DNA of 32,397 nt from Sphingomonadales bacterium. GTDB lineage: Bacteria > Pseudomonadota > Alphaproteobacteria > Sphingomonadales > Kordiimonadaceae. Positions 16,835 through 25,987 of the stretch are shown one piece after another. The DNA lies in contig JAALKD010000042.1 in assembly GCA_011088215.1 (NCBI GenBank), positions 1 through 32,397 of the forward strand. Direction: 5' to 3'. Positions within the stretch are counted from its first letter, which is position 1; every line of letters begins with the position of its first letter. A program made the translations under genes and the position numbers. A model generated the notes under the pieces. That model saw only the letters and a list, made by a program, of their open reading frames with translations, did not search any database and was not told the origin of the DNA.

Positions 16835-18257
16835 AGCTATCTTCTAGATTACTTTCAGCGTCTGCCTGTGGCGATCTGCTGTTCACGTGAACAATTATCT
16901 CGCCGATGATCAGCAAAATAATTGATCCACCTAGCACTGGCCACTGCACGCCGCTGCCGGGCGTATAAATAAACAGTATGATGGTGATGCACAGGATCAA
17001 AGCGCACACAACGGCCAATGTCGCTGGCAGCCACGCCGGTCCGCCAATCTGGAAAGGCCGATCACGATCTGGCTCGTCGCGCCGCAGTTTCAGGTAAGCA
17101 AACATCATCGCCACATAGGGGATCAGGAAAATAACCCCGCTGAAGGCAAACAATGACCAGAATAGCTCTTCATTGCTGCCTGCCAACAGCCCATACAGCA
17201 CCAATATAACCGTACTAGCAACGCCCAGTGCCACTGCTGCACCCACCGGTGTGCCATGTTTTTTGCTCTCTCTCGCGAAGAATGCGGGCAACTCGCCGTC
17301 GATTGCGGCTTCCGCCGCCGCGCGGTTCGCTCCCAGCGCCCAGGTAACGCCGTTGGAAAAGAATGTGTAAAGCGTGCCGATCGCCAGAACCATAACAAAC
17401 GCCACGCCGAGTTCGCCGCCACCGAAGAACAGCATCAGCGTATCAACCAGCCCTTCGACCAGATTAATGTCCGCAACCGGGATAGCGGTTAGAACCGCAA
17501 TTGTCGCCAAAATATATAGCGTGATGATGATCAGACCCGAGATCAGAATGCCCATGGGCACATCTTTTTTCGGGTTTTTGATCTCGTCGGCCCCGGCACA
17601 GATCAGTTCGAAACCCAGCATGCCGTATATAATCACCGGCAGATACTGCAGTCCATCGCCCAAGTTTGGTGTCAGGGTTGCCAATGAAATCTCGTTTACC
17701 GCGCCGTTCTCCGAGAAATACCCAGCGGCCCCGACTATGATTGCGGCAAATACAATCAGTTTCACAACTGCTCCCACATTAGGTACCCATTTGCCGATAT
17801 CGAGAGTGACGGCATTAACCAAAACCGTAAGCCAGGTCAGGCCGATTCCGATCATGATTTGGCCTATCAGCGACATGTCGGGCCAAAATAGCTGTTTAAA
17901 AATACCAGCAAATAAGATGTAAATCGCCGGGCACCAGACCGCAACATTAACCCAGTAAGACCAAGTAATGCGCGAGGCCCAGCGGCTGCCGTAGGCCCGG
18001 CGTACCCATGCGTATATGCCACCCTGGTCGGGATAGGCGCATCCGAGCTCGGCGGAAATCAATGAAAAAGGCACGAAGAAAACCAGTCCTAGAAAGACCC
18101 ACCAGAAAATACTGGATGCACCGATAGCGGCACCAGCGGCAACCGTGTCCAATAACAAAATTGCGGATATGCAAAAAAGAACAATATCCTTTTTGCCAAT
18201 TACCTTTTCGTGGTCGCCCGAACTAACTAAATTCGTGCTGTTTTCTGTGGATGTCAA
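16833..18257 (-). CDS. APC superfamily amino-acid permease
   Basis: A 474-residue inner-membrane transporter with about 12 hydrophobic segments. It starts at a TTG (18257-18255) with AAGGGG seven bases upstream; no ATG exists near this end. TM1 carries the APC-type unwound motif (LLLDTVAAGAAIGAS), and the next loop has SAELGCAYPDQGGIYAWVRR, typical of amino-acid/polyamine/organocation carriers. The later GADEIKNPKKDVPMGILIS motif is also characteristic of this superfamily. These carriers move amino acids by H+ symport or exchange. The substrate is not deducible; arginine, aspartate, glutamate and proline would all suit the neighbourhood. A TroA-like binding protein gene lies 66 bases upstream on the same strand, so they may be co-transcribed even though APC carriers do not use binding proteins. 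Confidence 0.92.
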   Translation of the reverse strand: MTSTENSTNLVSSGDHEKVIGKKDIVLFCISAILLLDTVAAGAAIGASSIFWWVFLGLVFFVPFSLISAELGCAYPDQGGIYAWVRRAYGSRWASRITWSYWVNVAVWCPAIYILFAGIFKQLFWPDMSLIGQIMIGIGLTWLTVLVNAVTLDIGKWVPNVGAVVKLIVFAAIIVGAAGYFSENGAVNEISLATLTPNLGDGLQYLPVIIYGMLGFELICAGADEIKNPKKDVPMGILISGLIIITLYILATIAVLTAIPVADINLVEGLVDTLMLFFGGGELGVAFVMVLAIGTLYTFFSNGVTWALGANRAAAEAAIDGELPAFFARESKKHGTPVGAAVALGVASTVILVLYGLLAGSNEELFWSLFAFSGVIFLIPYVAMMFAYLKLRRDEPDRDRPFQIGGPAWLPATLAVVCALILCITIILFIYTPGSGVQWPVLGGSIILLIIGEIIVHVNSRSPQADAESNLEDS

Positions 18258-18323
18258 GCGGCGCCCCTTGTTTCCCCCAAGTTTCTTTCGGCGACTGTAT
18301 CCCGCCTGAGCCCATCGAGCAAA

Positions 18324-19256
18324 TCAGCCCGCCAACAGTCCCATTTGCCGTGCTTTTTCACGGATGAACTGGGCCGCATCGATGTCAAACAATCCATTGC
18401 AGGACAGATGGCTTGCGGGCAGGTCAATCACCGGCAAACCTGCGAGTAAGTCGCGGGTTATTGGGTTCTGCGCCAGCGGCCAACGCGATGCTGGCCTGGG
18501 CAGATCAAAAAAACTGGTGATGATTACATCGGGGGCAGTTCGGATAATCGATTCCATCGGCAATGGGTGCCAGCCCTGCAAGTCATAGTCAGAGGCCATT
18601 GTGTCCAATCCGGCGGACTTAATAATTGAATCGACGCTGGTACCGCCGCCTGCGGTGTATCCGCTGGGGGTTACATACAACGCCTTCAGGCCCGATGCGG
18701 GCAAAGTTGCCAGCCGTTGCCGCATTGCGCGGCGGTTGGCGGCATAAGTGCGTGCTTGTTTGCCCTTGCCGATTTGATCGCCAAAGGCAATCAGACCGTC
18801 GAGCGCGGCCTGCGGTGATCCGGCGAATGGTATTGCGATGATTTTGATGCCCGCGCGCTGGAACAGGCGGTCTACTGCTGGGCTTCCTTTCCATTGGCGC
18901 ACCACAACATCCGGCGATAGCGCCAACATGTCTTCGCTACTGCCGCGCAGTTGGGGAATGCCGACCGCTCGTCCGCGGAACAGCGAATAAACACTGGTTG
19001 CCTCTTTGGATAAGGCTAGAATTTGATTTTTATCTGCAAGCGCCAGAATATATTGATCGGCGCAGTAATCCATTGAGGCGAGAGTGGGAGGTGCTGAAGT
19101 TGGGGAACCATCAACTATGATCTCCCGGGCGACAACCTCTTGACCATATGCGACGCTGCTGGGAAAGTTGAAGCTGGCCCCGCCGACAAAGCTCGAAATG
19201 CCCGCCAAGACAGCGACTCCAGCGAAGGACATTTTTGTCAGGCCGCGTAAAGTCAT
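18324..19256 (-). CDS. TroA/BtuF-like periplasmic ABC substrate-binding protein, orphan
   Basis: A 310-residue protein. The frame is open further upstream, but ATG 19256 lies ten bases after GGAGA, so I start there. A hydrophobic signal follows (MSFAGVAVLAGISSFVGGAS). The mature part has the bilobed chelatase-like fold: SMDYCADQYILALADKNQI at the start of lobe 1, LALSPDVVVRQWKGSP, a long connecting helix, then GYTAGGGTSVDSIIKSAGLD and APDVIITSFFD in lobe 2. This family binds ferric siderophores, haem, cobalamin or other corrinoids for ABC import. No permease or ATPase gene is adjacent, so it is an orphan here and must work with components elsewhere or as a sensor or scavenger. The 201-base gap to the divergent cphB holds no promoter I can call with confidence. 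Confidence 0.82.
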   Translation of the reverse strand: MTLRGLTKMSFAGVAVLAGISSFVGGASFNFPSSVAYGQEVVAREIIVDGSPTSAPPTLASMDYCADQYILALADKNQILALSKEATSVYSLFRGRAVGIPQLRGSSEDMLALSPDVVVRQWKGSPAVDRLFQRAGIKIIAIPFAGSPQAALDGLIAFGDQIGKGKQARTYAANRRAMRQRLATLPASGLKALYVTPSGYTAGGGTSVDSIIKSAGLDTMASDYDLQGWHPLPMESIIRTAPDVIITSFFDLPRPASRWPLAQNPITRDLLAGLPVIDLPASHLSCNGLFDIDAAQFIREKARQMGLLAG

Positions 19257-19457
19257 TGAAGTGCAGTCTCCTGTTGCTGGCGGGCGGTCAGAGTGGTGTT
19301 TACGGTGGCACAATCGTCACAATCACCACTGAACACACCAAAAAAGCGCCTTTTGCATAATAATAGCGTAGCATAGCGACATGTCTTGGGTTATTTGGAT
19401 ATATAAAGGTAGCGTTCAAACCGATGAACGCCAAAAGATAAAACAGGACTTACAGTA

Positions 19458-20321
19458 ATGTGCCCAGCTATTGTACCTCAGGGCCAACAGCGCGGTTACC
19501 TCGTTCCCATCGGTGGAGCAGAGGACAAAGCAACCAAACCTACAATTCTCAAAAGATTCACCGAAATTTGCGGCGGCGTAGATGCGCGGATCGTTGTGAT
19601 TCCAACTGCATCGAGGCTCGATGATACTGGTCGCATGTACCAGAAGCTGTTCAAACGGTTGGGGGCAGGGCAAGTATCCTATATTCCCATCACCAGCCGC
19701 GAAGACTGTGATAACCCGGATTATGCTGACGAATGTGATCAGGCGACGGGTATTTTCATCACCGGCGGCAATCAGCTTCGGCTGTCGACCATATTGGGTG
19801 GCACAGCGGTGGCGCAGGCCATCCGGCGCGGCAATGCGGCGGGTGTGCATGTGGCGGGCACGTCGGCGGGTGCGTCGATTATGGCCGAACATATGATGGC
19901 GGGCGGCCCCGGCGACAGCGGCGCACGCGAGGGTGGTGCGTCTTTGGCGCCTGGCCTTGGCCTTACCAACACGGCGATCATTGATCAGCATTTTTCCGAG
20001 CGCAACCGCATTGGTCGCTTGTTGTCGGCGGTTGCTTATAATCCGTTTTTGTTTGGTATCGGTGTCGATGAAGACACCGGTGCTTTTATCGACCCCTATA
20101 ATGTTATCGAGGTTGTCGGTAGCGGCGGCGTGACGGTTGTAGATGGCTCCGGGCTTAAATACTCGTCGTTGGGTCAGGCGCGTCGAGGCGAAGCATTGGG
20201 CTTGTTAGGGTTGAAGCTCGATATTTTACATGAAGGCTGCCACTATGACCTGAATAACCGCGAGGCTTTTCCACCCGCGGAAGACGGGCAGGGCCATTGT
20301 AATATTTCGGTGGGAGACTAA
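19458..20321 (+). CDS. cphB: Cyanophycinase
   Basis: A 287-residue serine exopeptidase of family S51. It degrades cyanophycin (a poly-aspartate backbone with arginine side chains) to beta-Asp-Arg dipeptides. The ATG at 19458 follows AGGAC at short spacing. Family motifs are GYLVPIGGAEDK at the N-terminus, IFITGGNQLRLS, VAGTSAGASIMAEHMM with the nucleophile S136, LGLTNTAIIDQHFSERNRIG and IGVDEDTGAF. There is no signal peptide, so this is the intracellular form that acts on the cell's own granules, unlike secreted CphE-type enzymes. It is the first gene of a cphB-cphA-Mur ligase run, 54 bases ahead of cphA. The isoaspartyl peptidase needed for the next step is encoded downstream on the other strand. 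Confidence 0.94.
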   Translation: MCPAIVPQGQQRGYLVPIGGAEDKATKPTILKRFTEICGGVDARIVVIPTASRLDDTGRMYQKLFKRLGAGQVSYIPITSREDCDNPDYADECDQATGIFITGGNQLRLSTILGGTAVAQAIRRGNAAGVHVAGTSAGASIMAEHMMAGGPGDSGAREGGASLAPGLGLTNTAIIDQHFSERNRIGRLLSAVAYNPFLFGIGVDEDTGAFIDPYNVIEVVGSGGVTVVDGSGLKYSSLGQARRGEALGLLGLKLDILHEGCHYDLNNREAFPPAEDGQGHCNISVGD

Positions 20322-20375
20322 CCGAGAAAACTAAATAAACGACGCATAATTGAAATCAGAGTCGGGGGACGATCG

Positions 20376-23177
20376 ATGAAAATTCTTAGCAGCAACGTCT
20401 ATGTTGGGCCCAATACATACGCAAAATTCCGCGTCATTCGCCATGTGCTTGATTTAGGTGTTCTGGAAAATTGGCCCTCGGTAAAACTGGGTACAGATTT
20501 CACAGAAGGCCTTGTTGCTGCGCTGCCCGGGCTTGAAGAACACGGTTGCTCCTACAAAACTCACGGTGGATTTTTGCGGCGCCTGCGCGAAGACGAAGGT
20601 ACATGGATGGGCCACATCATGGAGCATGTGGCGATCGAATTGCAGTGCGTTGCCGGTAACGAAGTTACCTACGGCAGAACCCGCTCAACCGGTGAACCGG
20701 GTCAATATAATATGGTCTACGCATACAAGCACCGCGACGTGGGCTTGGCTGCGGGCAAGTTGGCGATAAAGCTTTTGATGCACTTGTTGCCAGCAGAGGT
20801 TCAGGCGCAGGTAGACTATGACATTGAAGACGACTTTGACTGGGATGACGAGTTAACTTCTTTTATTCGCCGCGCTCAGCGCCATGCCTTTGGTCCCAGC
20901 ACTGGTTCGTTAGTAGCGGCTGCTGAAGAGCGCGATGTGCCTTGGTTGCGACTCAATGCTCATAGTCTGGTACAGTTCGGTCACGGCAAATACCAGAAGC
21001 GCATTCAGGCGACTATCACCAGCGAAACCCGCCATATCGCGGTGGAGATATCTTGCGACAAGGAAGACACTCACCGATTGCTCAATGATCTGGGCCTGCC
21101 GGTGCCACAACAATATATGATCTACAGCGAGCGCGAAGCTGCGCGTGCCGCCAACAAAATCGGCTTCCCGGTTGTGATTAAACCGCTCAGCGCTAATCAT
21201 GGCCGCGGCGTTACCATCAACATCAACAATGACGACGAAGCCCGCACTGCCTTTGGCATGGCAAAAGAACAAGGCACCAGCCGCGCGGTGCTGGTGGAAA
21301 GTTTCATCACTGGCTTTGACCACCGAATGCTGGTGGTTAACAACGAGCTTGTTGCGGTAGCGAAACGTATTCCCGGCCATGTGGTAGGTGACGGCAAAAA
21401 TACCATTATTGAGCTGATCGACGAGGTGAATGAAGACCCACGCCGTGGTGTGGGACACGAGAAAGTACTGACGCGTCTTGAAATTGATGCGCAAGCCTCG
21501 CGCCTGATGGAGAAGGCCGGTTACGACGAAGGCACTGTTCTCAAGCAAGGCGAAGAATTTTATCTGCGATCAACTGCGAACTTGTCCACTGGCGGCACTG
21601 CGGTAGATATGACCGACGTGGTGCACCCTGATAACCGCGAAATGGCGGTACGGGCGGTGCAGGCAGTTGGCCTTGATGTGGGTGGGGTTGATTTCCTCAC
21701 CGACGACATCACCCAATCATACAAAGATATCGGCGGCGCGATTGTTGAGGTTAACGCCGCGCCGGGGTTCCGCATGCACGTGGCCCCAAGCGAAGGCACA
21801 CCGCGCGATGTTTCAGGCAAAGTGATCGATATGTTGTTCCCGGTGGATACGCCCAGCCGCATCCCGATTGCTGCTATCACGGGTACCAATGGCAAGACAA
21901 CCACATCGCGTATGCTGGCTAACATCATGAAAACATGCGGTAATACGGTAGGCCTAACCACTACGGACGGTATTTATGTAGACGGGAAGCAAACCGTTAA
22001 GGGCGACACAACTGGCCCGCGTTCGGCGCAAATGGTGCTGCGTGACCCAACGGTTGATTTTGCAGTGATGGAAACCGCTCGCGGAGGACTGGTTCGCAGC
22101 GGCCTTGGTTACGATAATACCGATGTGTCGGCCTGTTTGAATGTGTCCAGCGACCATTTGGGTCTGGGCGGTGTTGATACGCTGGAGCAATTGGCGGCGA
22201 TCAAGCGCATCGTGGTTGAGGCGGCAACCGATACGGTTGTTCTCAACGCTGATGATCGCAATTGCCTGATGATGGCAGACTACTGTGACGCCAAGCATAT
22301 TCTCTATGTCACTATGACCCATGAGCATCCGTTGGTGAAACAGCATATCAACCTTGGTGGACGCGCCTGTGTGCTTGAAAAGGGCATGAACGGCGACATG
22401 ATCACCATTTACGATAACGGCACCCATATTCCGCTGCTGTGGTCGCATCTGGTACGTGCCACCATGGAAGGTCGCGCCATGCACAACGTGCAAAACGCCA
22501 TGTTTGCAGCGGCTATGGCATACAGCTTTGACGTGGACCTGGACAAGATCCGTGATGGTCTGCGCACCTTCAACACCAGCTTCTTCCAGGCACCGGGCCG
22601 CATGAATGTATACGACGAACATCCGTTCCGGGTGATCCTCGACTATGCCCATAACGCTGCGGCCTTTGCCGCCATGGCAAATCTGGTGGATCAGCTTGAT
22701 GTTGACGGAAAACGCATTGCAGTCGTTGCATGCCCTGGTGATCGGCGCGATGAGGATATCGTAGAATCGGCTGCAACACTGGCGGGCCATTTTGGCCATT
22801 ATATATGTAAAGCAGATGACAATCGCCGCCGGCGCGGTGTTGACGAAGTGCCGCAAATGATGCGCGCTGCCCTGATCGACAACGGCGTTAGCGAAGACGC
22901 GATTGAAGTTATTGCCGACGAGCAGGAAGCAGTTGCCGCTGGGCTTGAGCAATGCGAGACGGGTGATCTGCTGATCGTGTTTGGTGACAATATTATTCGC
23001 AGCTGGAAGCAAATCATCTATTTCGGTGGTGACGGCGAGCAAGTTGAAAGCGCCGGACGCGAAACCCAGCCTCTCGTCAGCGCAGCCTACGAAGATCTGA
23101 TCGTTGATGACCAGAAGCTGGTCAGCGATGATCGTGGTGTGCGCCTAGCGCGCGACGATGTCGAAGACGGCGACTAG
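20376..23177 (+). CDS. cphA: Cyanophycin synthetase
   Basis: A 933-residue enzyme that builds multi-L-arginyl-poly-L-aspartate from Asp, Arg and ATP, acting in the cytoplasm. The ATG at 20376 follows a GGGGGAC ribosome site. Three parts are visible. The N domain (1 to about 160) carries an HxxEH motif at 80-84 inside MGHIMEHVAIELQC. The ATP-grasp domain (about 220-480) has FPVVIKPLSANHGRGVT near 263 and IVEVNAAPGFRMHVAP near 456 and adds aspartate in characterised CphA. The Mur-ligase-like domain has the P-loop ITGTNGKTTTSRML near 501-514, METARGGLVRSGL, NVSSDHLG and VILDYAHNAAAF near 745 and adds arginine. The length is slightly above that of cyanobacterial enzymes because of an acidic C-terminal tail. 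A Mur-only paralogue follows after 15 bases. Confidence 0.96.
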   Translation: MKILSSNVYVGPNTYAKFRVIRHVLDLGVLENWPSVKLGTDFTEGLVAALPGLEEHGCSYKTHGGFLRRLREDEGTWMGHIMEHVAIELQCVAGNEVTYGRTRSTGEPGQYNMVYAYKHRDVGLAAGKLAIKLLMHLLPAEVQAQVDYDIEDDFDWDDELTSFIRRAQRHAFGPSTGSLVAAAEERDVPWLRLNAHSLVQFGHGKYQKRIQATITSETRHIAVEISCDKEDTHRLLNDLGLPVPQQYMIYSEREAARAANKIGFPVVIKPLSANHGRGVTININNDDEARTAFGMAKEQGTSRAVLVESFITGFDHRMLVVNNELVAVAKRIPGHVVGDGKNTIIELIDEVNEDPRRGVGHEKVLTRLEIDAQASRLMEKAGYDEGTVLKQGEEFYLRSTANLSTGGTAVDMTDVVHPDNREMAVRAVQAVGLDVGGVDFLTDDITQSYKDIGGAIVEVNAAPGFRMHVAPSEGTPRDVSGKVIDMLFPVDTPSRIPIAAITGTNGKTTTSRMLANIMKTCGNTVGLTTTDGIYVDGKQTVKGDTTGPRSAQMVLRDPTVDFAVMETARGGLVRSGLGYDNTDVSACLNVSSDHLGLGGVDTLEQLAAIKRIVVEAATDTVVLNADDRNCLMMADYCDAKHILYVTMTHEHPLVKQHINLGGRACVLEKGMNGDMITIYDNGTHIPLLWSHLVRATMEGRAMHNVQNAMFAAAMAYSFDVDLDKIRDGLRTFNTSFFQAPGRMNVYDEHPFRVILDYAHNAAAFAAMANLVDQLDVDGKRIAVVACPGDRRDEDIVESAATLAGHFGHYICKADDNRRRRGVDEVPQMMRAALIDNGVSEDAIEVIADEQEAVAAGLEQCETGDLLIVFGDNIIRSWKQIIYFGGDGEQVESAGRETQPLVSAAYEDLIVDDQKLVSDDRGVRLARDDVEDGD

Positions 23178-23192
23178 GTCAGGAGACGGCGG

Positions 23193-24941
23193 ATGGTAAT
23201 GACCGTTGATGAGCTGGAAACTGCTCTGTCGATCTCTGCGCCCGATGATGCCCGGCTGGTTCTTGATGATTGTCGGCGGCTAACGGGCCCGGGGCTTCTG
23301 TGGAAAACTTACGGTGCTATAGCTGATGTGTTTGTCTCGGGCGATATAACGACGGGCAGTGTTGCAGACATATGGGCGGAAGAAGCTCGGCGCACGGTCG
23401 ACGATGTCGGTTGGCAAGCCGAACGTTGTATTTCGCGCCAGTTTGAAAACGGCTTGAATTTGGCGATTTCCGGGCCGATTGATCAGCTTTATTCTGCGAT
23501 TTTTGTTGCCCAGGTGGCATGGCATTATACTGCCCACCGGCTTTTGGGCACTACCCCTGATGACCGGGAAAAAATGATAGCCGATGTGCGCGCAGTGATG
23601 CGTGAAGAAGCTAATCCCGAACTACTGGCGCTCCAGCAGGAAGCGGACAAACGCGCTATCGATTTCCTTAGTGATGATGATCATGTGTCGCTGGGTCACG
23701 GCACCGGGTCCGAGACGTGGCCAGTGCGCGCGCTTCCAGCCTTTTATGAAATTCCCTGGGACAATTTGCATAATCTGCCTGTGGCCCTGATCACCGGTAC
23801 CAACGGCAAATCAACCAGTGTACGCCTGTCTGCGGCAATCGGAGAAGCTGAAGGCATTGTATCAGGCACCACATCCACCGATTACGTCAAAATCGGCGAT
23901 GATATTCTCGATTACGGCGACTATTCCGGTCCGGGTGGCGCGCGCATGTTATTGCGCGATAAACGGCTTCAGTTGGCATTTCTTGAAGTGGCACGCGGCG
24001 GCATTTTGCGACGCGGCTTGCCACTTAGGCAGGCGCAGGCGGCCATGGTCACTAACATTGCAGCCGACCATTTGGGTCAGTACGGCGTTAACACGGTCGA
24101 GGCCCTGGCAGACGCCAAGTTTGCCGTAGCCCGCACGCTGGCAACCGACGGCGTGCTCGTGCTCAATGCCGACGATCCGTTGGTGGTCAATAATGGCCGC
24201 AAGGCCGACCGAAAAGTATGCTGGTTCTCCCTTGATCCTGAGAATCCCGAAGTTGTCGCAGCGCGTACTTCTGGTGGACTGTGTTGTTGGCTCGATGACG
24301 GCATGATTCATTATTTTGACGGCTTGACTGCCACACCGGTTCTTGCCGCCGCAGATGCACCCATCACCATGGGCGGTTTGGCTCGCTTCAACATTCGTAA
24401 CGTAATGGGCGCTTTGTGTTTGGCTAAGGCGCTGGGGCTGTCTGATCAGGCAATTATTGGCGGTCTGACCAACTTCGAAAGCAAACCCGAGGACAACCCC
24501 GGGCGGTGCAACGAATTCGCAGCCAAAGGCGCACGCGTGTTTGTAGACTTTGCCCACAATCCGCATTCGGTCGAGGCAGTTTCTGAAGCCCTCGCTCATG
24601 TGCCATCGAAGCGAAAGTTTTTGTTGCTTGGTCATGCCGGTGACCGGTCTGATCAGGATATTACCGACCTGACCAATAGCGCACTGGCGTTCGAGCCAGA
24701 CGCTGTTGTGATCGTTGAGCTGGAGGAATACCTACGCGGCCGCGAGCTGGGCGATGTCAGTGACGTCATTGAAAAAACCTGCTTGAACAGTGGCTTGAGC
24801 CCCGGTGTGTTGCGTCGGGCGGATAGCCCGCCAGCTGGTACAGCCCTTATTTTACAGGATTTACAACCGGATGATTTGGCACTGCTTTTAGTGCTCGATG
24901 AGCGCGATGCTGTTTTTGATTTGCTGAAAGCTGCCGAGTAG
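23193..24941 (+). CDS. Cyanophycin synthetase-like Mur ligase without ATP-grasp domain
   Basis: A 582-residue protein behind AGGAG; ATG 23193 and ATG 23199 are both possible starts. Residues 1 to about 190 are a separate N-terminal domain with LVLDDCRRLTGPGLLW and a GPIDQLYSAIFVAQVAWHY segment. From about 195 the sequence matches the Mur-ligase half of CphA: P-loop ALITGTNGKSTSVRL (GTNGKST at 202-208), LEVARGGILRRGLP, TNIAADHLGQYG, LNADDPLV, FVDFAHNPHSVEAV and GDRSDQDI. There is no ATP-grasp region. Cyanobacterial CphA2 shows the opposite loss: it keeps ATP-grasp and has a reduced Mur part. The 15-base gap after cphA argues for coupled expression and a role in cyanophycin metabolism, such as a partner in arginine addition, primer formation or chain modification. 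The reaction is unknown to me. Confidence 0.85.
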   Translation: MVMTVDELETALSISAPDDARLVLDDCRRLTGPGLLWKTYGAIADVFVSGDITTGSVADIWAEEARRTVDDVGWQAERCISRQFENGLNLAISGPIDQLYSAIFVAQVAWHYTAHRLLGTTPDDREKMIADVRAVMREEANPELLALQQEADKRAIDFLSDDDHVSLGHGTGSETWPVRALPAFYEIPWDNLHNLPVALITGTNGKSTSVRLSAAIGEAEGIVSGTTSTDYVKIGDDILDYGDYSGPGGARMLLRDKRLQLAFLEVARGGILRRGLPLRQAQAAMVTNIAADHLGQYGVNTVEALADAKFAVARTLATDGVLVLNADDPLVVNNGRKADRKVCWFSLDPENPEVVAARTSGGLCCWLDDGMIHYFDGLTATPVLAAADAPITMGGLARFNIRNVMGALCLAKALGLSDQAIIGGLTNFESKPEDNPGRCNEFAAKGARVFVDFAHNPHSVEAVSEALAHVPSKRKFLLLGHAGDRSDQDITDLTNSALAFEPDAVVIVELEEYLRGRELGDVSDVIEKTCLNSGLSPGVLRRADSPPAGTALILQDLQPDDLALLLVLDERDAVFDLLKAAE

Positions 24942-24966
24942 CTTGCCGGTCAGGCTGGTGTGCGGT

Positions 24967-25866
24967 TCAGTCGCTGGGGTTGAATGTTGTCATCAATAAA
25001 GGCGAATCTGTGCTGACGCTGGCGCGTTTCATGCCTTCTGAATTATAGGCCATGACAATCTCACCGGCTTTGTTCACGGCGATAACCCCACCGTCACCGC
25101 CCAGACTTTCCACGTCGTCCAGCATGCGCCAAACCGCTTCGCCCAGCGTATCACCGGCCATTTCAACAGCGTTTGCAATTTTGCCCGCGCCGCCCGCCAG
25201 AATATAATACTCACCGATACCGGTGCAGGAAATAGCAACTTCTTCGTCGGCCCAATTTCCGATGCCTGTGATGGGCGTGTCACCCAAACGGCCTTCTGGT
25301 TTACCGAAAACGCCGCCAGTTGAGGTCGCCGCTGCCAGCTTGCCGTCCGTGTCCAGCGCCACTGCGCCAACGGTGCCGTGGGACAGGGTTTCTGTTTGTG
25401 TGTCGGCCAGTGTGGTTCCTGCTGGTAGCCTATAATAGTCGTCTGGACTTTCAATAGCAGCGAGCCCCTGATCAGCGGCAAATTTGGTTGCGCCGATACC
25501 GGCCAGCATAACATAGGGCGTGTTGTCCATCACCGCACGTGCTGCGCTTATGGGGTGAACAATATCGCCGATGGCAGCAACCGCGCCTGCGTTGCGCGCA
25601 GAACCGTCCATGATTGCAGCGTCCATCTCCACATATCCGGCGCTGTTTGGTGCCGAGCCGCGGCCCGCCACATAAAGACCGGATGCTTCCATTTCCATGA
25701 CCATTTTTTCGACCACATCAACCGCCGGTGCGCCACCTGCCAGCATGGCTTCGCCGGTTTTTGCCAGGCGGGCCAAATGGACCTCGGCCTCGGAATAGTC
25801 TCGGCCAGCCGCTGCGCCAGCGCCGCCATGTATGGCCAGAGCATAGTGTTTTTGACTATCGGTCAT
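24967..25866 (-). CDS. iaaA: Isoaspartyl peptidase / plant-type L-asparaginase
   Basis: A 299-residue N-terminal-nucleophile hydrolase of family T2. The precursor cleaves itself before the Thr of [11 protein letters not shown] (T165), giving an alpha chain of about 164 residues and a beta chain with the catalytic Thr. Other family marks are [14 protein letters not shown] at the N-terminus, [41 protein letters not shown] and CTGIGEYYI. It hydrolyses beta-aspartyl dipeptides, including beta-Asp-Arg from cyanophycin, and asparagine. It is convergent with the cyanophycin genes and ends 25 bases from them, so it belongs to the locus by function but not to the same transcript. There is no signal peptide. 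The ribosome site upstream of ATG 25866 is weak. Confidence 0.94.
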   Translation of the reverse strand: MTDSQKHYALAIHGGAGAAAGRDYSEAEVHLARLAKTGEAMLAGGAPAVDVVEKMVMEMEASGLYVAGRGSAPNSAGYVEMDAAIMDGSARNAGAVAAIGDIVHPISAARAVMDNTPYVMLAGIGATKFAADQGLAAIESPDDYYRLPAGTTLADTQTETLSHGTVGAVALDTDGKLAAATSTGGVFGKPEGRLGDTPITGIGNWADEEVAISCTGIGEYYILAGGAGKIANAVEMAGDTLGEAVWRMLDDVESLGGDGGVIAVNKAGEIVMAYNSEGMKRASVSTDSPLLMTTFNPSD

Positions 25867-25987
25867 CGCCAGTTAGCTTTCTCTGTCGGAATTGGTGAAG
25901 ATTAGCGTCTCTTTACAGGGTCATTTCTGTGATTTGAAGACTTAGTTTAATCCAGATGGCAATTTCCTGCGTTTAAAGGTCAGCAAA

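Noticed and set aside
19257..19457. Promoters in the gap between the binding-protein gene and cphB
   Set aside because: AT-rich TATATA and TATTAT boxes occur, but none has a convincing -35 box at 16-18 bases.
21954..23042. Open frame of 362 codons on the minus strand opposite cphA
   Set aside because: It lies wholly antisense to strongly conserved CphA domains, has no ribosome site, and its translation shows no recognisable domain; it reflects codon bias of the sense gene.
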